64,000 bases of DNA, taken from NCBI GenBank assembly GCA_037127255.1, contig JBANSL010000002.1, forward strand, positions 7,112,001 through 7,176,000. The letters are read 5' to 3'. The notes beneath the pieces are model-generated. The model did not search any database and was not told where the DNA came from. It saw nothing but the letters and a program-made list of their open reading frames with translations. This DNA comes from Persicaria tinctoria (taxonomy: Eukaryota > Streptophyta > Magnoliopsida > Caryophyllales > Polygonaceae). The position numbers and the translations under genes were made by a program. The first letter of the stretch is position 1. Each line of letters begins with the position of its first letter. Positions 61,727 to 64,000 of this stretch are shown here, in pieces.

Positions 61727-63069
61727 GCAAAAGCATTTTGAGAGGAGAAACACTGTGAGAATAATCAGATTGTAAATTTTCACATGATTCAAACTGAAAT
61801 CAGAGAGATTCAATAAAATGGAAACACATCACTGAACTATTATAATTCAATCAATATCAAGGCTTTAAACAATTGCAGTGATGAATTTCAACAGACAAAA
61901 GTTTCCATAGATCGAGCCCACAGATTTCATAAAACAATTAAAATAAACAAAACCTTATCTGTTATTCAAATCTTCTTTGCAAATCATTGTATCTGATTGT
62001 TTTTTTTTCCCAACCTTTTGTTCTGCAGATAAGACCTCATACTTTGCTTGATTTCAAGTTTGACAAAACCTTATCTGTTTGCAAGCAAAGGGCTTTGGTG
62101 AATACATTGGAACATGTCTGTTACAAATATTGAACTCTGGATCATCTATCAATCATTAAATAATTAAGGAAGGAAGTTATATACGGTCTTTCATTAAAAA
62201 AATCATCAAAAATAGAGAACGAAGTCGGAAATTAGGACTTTTGGAAGAAATTATCGATTTTGCTTCACCAATTGATGAAGATGACGACTCTTCGGTTTCA
62301 AGAAAGCAAGCAAGTAAAGGATGTGAATCAACCAAATTAGACATCAATCAGTCATCCCAAAAATCCCAATTGACCAAATTACAACTTATCCCTAACAATC
62401 TTTTAAGAACAAATTGAATTCAGTAATTCAAAACCAACATAAAACAATGACAAAGTCACAAGCACAAACCTTGAGTCCTTTAGTGCTTCATGCGGGGAGA
62501 TTGAGAGACCAAGTCACCGAGAGGGAGAGGAGAGGCTTTGTGGACTGGCGCCTAGCGAGCTTGTACTCGACACCCATGAAAACACCACTCCGATCATCTT
62601 CAGCTCCAACCCAACCACCAACAGGAGAAAATTGACTAATTCGAGGGGCTCACCACCTCCAATCACCGCCAGAGGAAACCCTAGAACAACCGAGGCTTCT
62701 TGCTGCTTCAGATCTTCGCTATAGTCGAGCGATAATTACAAGAATCGAATAGGCCAGTTTCGGAAGAAAAATGAAAGAATAGGGTTTAGGGTACGTTGAA
62801 CAAAACTGGGAAAGGATGGGAGATTGGGAGATGAAGAAGAAGAGGCCAGGGTGGTGGAGACTGAACGTGGACGGAGAAAGAATTGGAAACAGCTGCCTTG
62901 GCCCAGCAAAATTTCTAATCCACCCCTTATCATTCCATAAAGATGTAGATGAAAGGGTAAAATTGTAATTAGACTTAGTGAACAGTAAGGTTCAACTCAA
63001 GCTTTTATATAGTAATGATAGATAGAAGTGGTTATTGTATTTTATGGTATGCACTATGCAGAGAAGCAT

Positions 63070-63085
63070 AAAGTAGCTTTTTGAT
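63070..63085 (+). repeat. LINE target-site duplication, left copy
   Basis: AAAGTAGCTTTTTGAT, repeated at 63541-63556. The leading A bases of the right copy may belong to the tail. Confidence 0.8.
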
Positions 63086-63540
63086 CTCGGTTCCCCCGTG
63101 TGGTAAATCCTCCTATGGTTTTATTATCCGTGGCTCTGAGGGCTTGGTTATCTCTGCTGGTAGGTCAGCGTGCCCCAACACATCAGTTATTTATGCCGAA
63201 AACCTCGGCATGCGTATGGGTCTGCTACGAGCTAAGGAGTTACACCTATCTACACTTCTGATCGAAGGTGATAACTTACTAGTGATAAACGCTCTATTGG
63301 GGGATTGGAAGTGCCCTTGGATAATAGAGATGCTACAAGCTGATATTATGTCTGATATTTCGTCATATTTTCAGGGAATCCAATGCGGTGGATGACTACC
63401 TTGCTCGTAGTGCCCATGCATCCCCTGCCGACGAAGCCTGTGAGGATGATCCAGAACTTCTTGTTCTCGTCCGCAAGGACGCGCTAGGAAGGGTCTCTGC
63501 TGCAGGCGACTCGACCTAATTTTTATCTTGCGTAAAAAAA
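63086..63540 (+). mobile_element. 5'-truncated LINE, RNase H domain only
   Basis: A 455-bp insertion with a 16-bp duplication and a poly-A tail. It starts within the RNase H domain: PCGKSSYGFIIRGSEGLVIS, SVIYAENLGMRMGLL, LLIEGDNLLVINALLG, then after a frame change near 63380 FRESNAVDDYLARSAHA and a C-terminal VRKDALGRV. The first catalytic Asp is lost to the 5' truncation; the Glu and later Asps are visible. The copy is dead. Confidence 0.85.
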
Positions 63541-63556
63541 AAAGTAGCTTTTTGAT

Positions 63557-64000
63557 AAAATAAAATAAAATTCTATTTTATGGATGGTTTTATAGAATTG
63601 GACTTGGACTAGATTGCTTTGGAGGCTCCTAAAAAATAATTAAAAGTATGATTAATTAAAAATTCTACCACGTCTCATTGAACATGGATCACGTTGACGG
63701 GTTGAATTGAACGTGCATTTAGGAGAGGTGATTTGCGGTGTATCTAACAAGACACTTTCATTACACATCCTAATCCACTATTTTTATCGGATAATTATAA
63801 TTTTCTATTACTTTATTCATAGATCAAAATATTTTTGTTCATAAAACATATCGACAAATTAGAGTGAAATAGGGAGAGTAAAGAGATTTGACAATAACTA
63901 ATATCTAAATTATGTCATGAAAATTGAGTTTTCAGTTATTTATCTCCAACAAAAAGTTTTTCCAAGCTCAACATCTCTCACAGTTTTTCAACGGTCGAAC
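63557..64000. other. AT-rich right flank
   Basis: No gene, RNA or repeat structure could be supported. Confidence 0.5.

Larger units (their letters stand above)
59197..63012 (-). mobile_element. Helitron E4 (non-autonomous, 3816 bp)
   Basis: The minus-strand 3' end has a 12-bp CG-only palindrome, CCGCGCGCGCGG (59209-59220), a short spacer and CTAG at 59197-59200, fused to the TC start of E3. The 5' end is CTATATAAAAGCTTGAG, where the initial T of TC appears lost or altered. Its terminal hairpin differs from that of E1-E3, yet its 5' subterminal sequence matches E2. It carries a PP1 exon and another captured exon. Confidence 0.75.

Noticed and set aside
50891..63012. Autonomous Helitron (Rep/helicase) within the array
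   Set aside because: No open frame with rolling-circle initiator or helicase motifs exists in any of the four units.
1..64000. LTR retrotransposons, CRISPR arrays, rRNA genes
   Set aside because: No paired LTRs with primer-binding site, no gag/pol/integrase motifs, no regular spacer arrays and no rRNA sequence were seen.

Overview
This is a window of nuclear DNA from a flowering plant, most likely a eudicot. The evidence is AT-rich intergenic DNA, GT-AG introns, small exons, full plant-type proteins (GUN4, a DYW-class PPR protein, a plant EFR3-type protein, a lumenal FKBP) and dense plant transposons (Helitron, Stowaway, Tourist, MULE, hAT-like, 5'-truncated LINEs). I cannot name the species.

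Layout. 1-3000: gene-poor flank with a Stowaway MITE and a truncated LINE bounded by an 18-bp target-site duplication. 3281-10732 (+): ten-exon gene for an uncharacterised plant protein (modelled 702 aa) with a dsRNA-binding-like C-terminus. 12036-23726 (-): nineteen-exon SEMI-ROLLED LEAF 2 / EFR3-of-plants gene (modelled 975 aa), convergent with the first. 24150-30200: repeat-rich desert with a second LINE and a long-TIR MULE. 30224-31214 (-): FKBP-type isomerase with a Tat-like thylakoid-lumen signal. 33001-33810 (+): intronless GUN4, divergent from the FKBP gene. 35450-41199 (-): eleven-exon homologue of animal SPRING (C12orf49, UPF0454). 41200-47150: repeats, including a CCGG-rich block and a GACCCG-rich transposon. 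47155-49368 (-): intronless PPR-DYW editing factor resembling Arabidopsis At5g65570.

50891-63012 holds the most striking structure: four non-autonomous Helitrons lie head to tail on the minus strand with no host DNA between them. At each junction the CTAG 3' end of one abuts the TC(TATATAAAAGG) 5' end of the next. They carry captured gene pieces, including an adenylate kinase exon and a PP1 catalytic-subunit exon. A third truncated LINE sits 58 bp beyond the array.

The host genes do not form a pathway cluster. Two neighbours, FKBP and GUN4, are both predicted plastid proteins. Exon models were built by hand from splice signals, reading phase and remembered family sequence; all reading frames close, but no transcript or database evidence was available.
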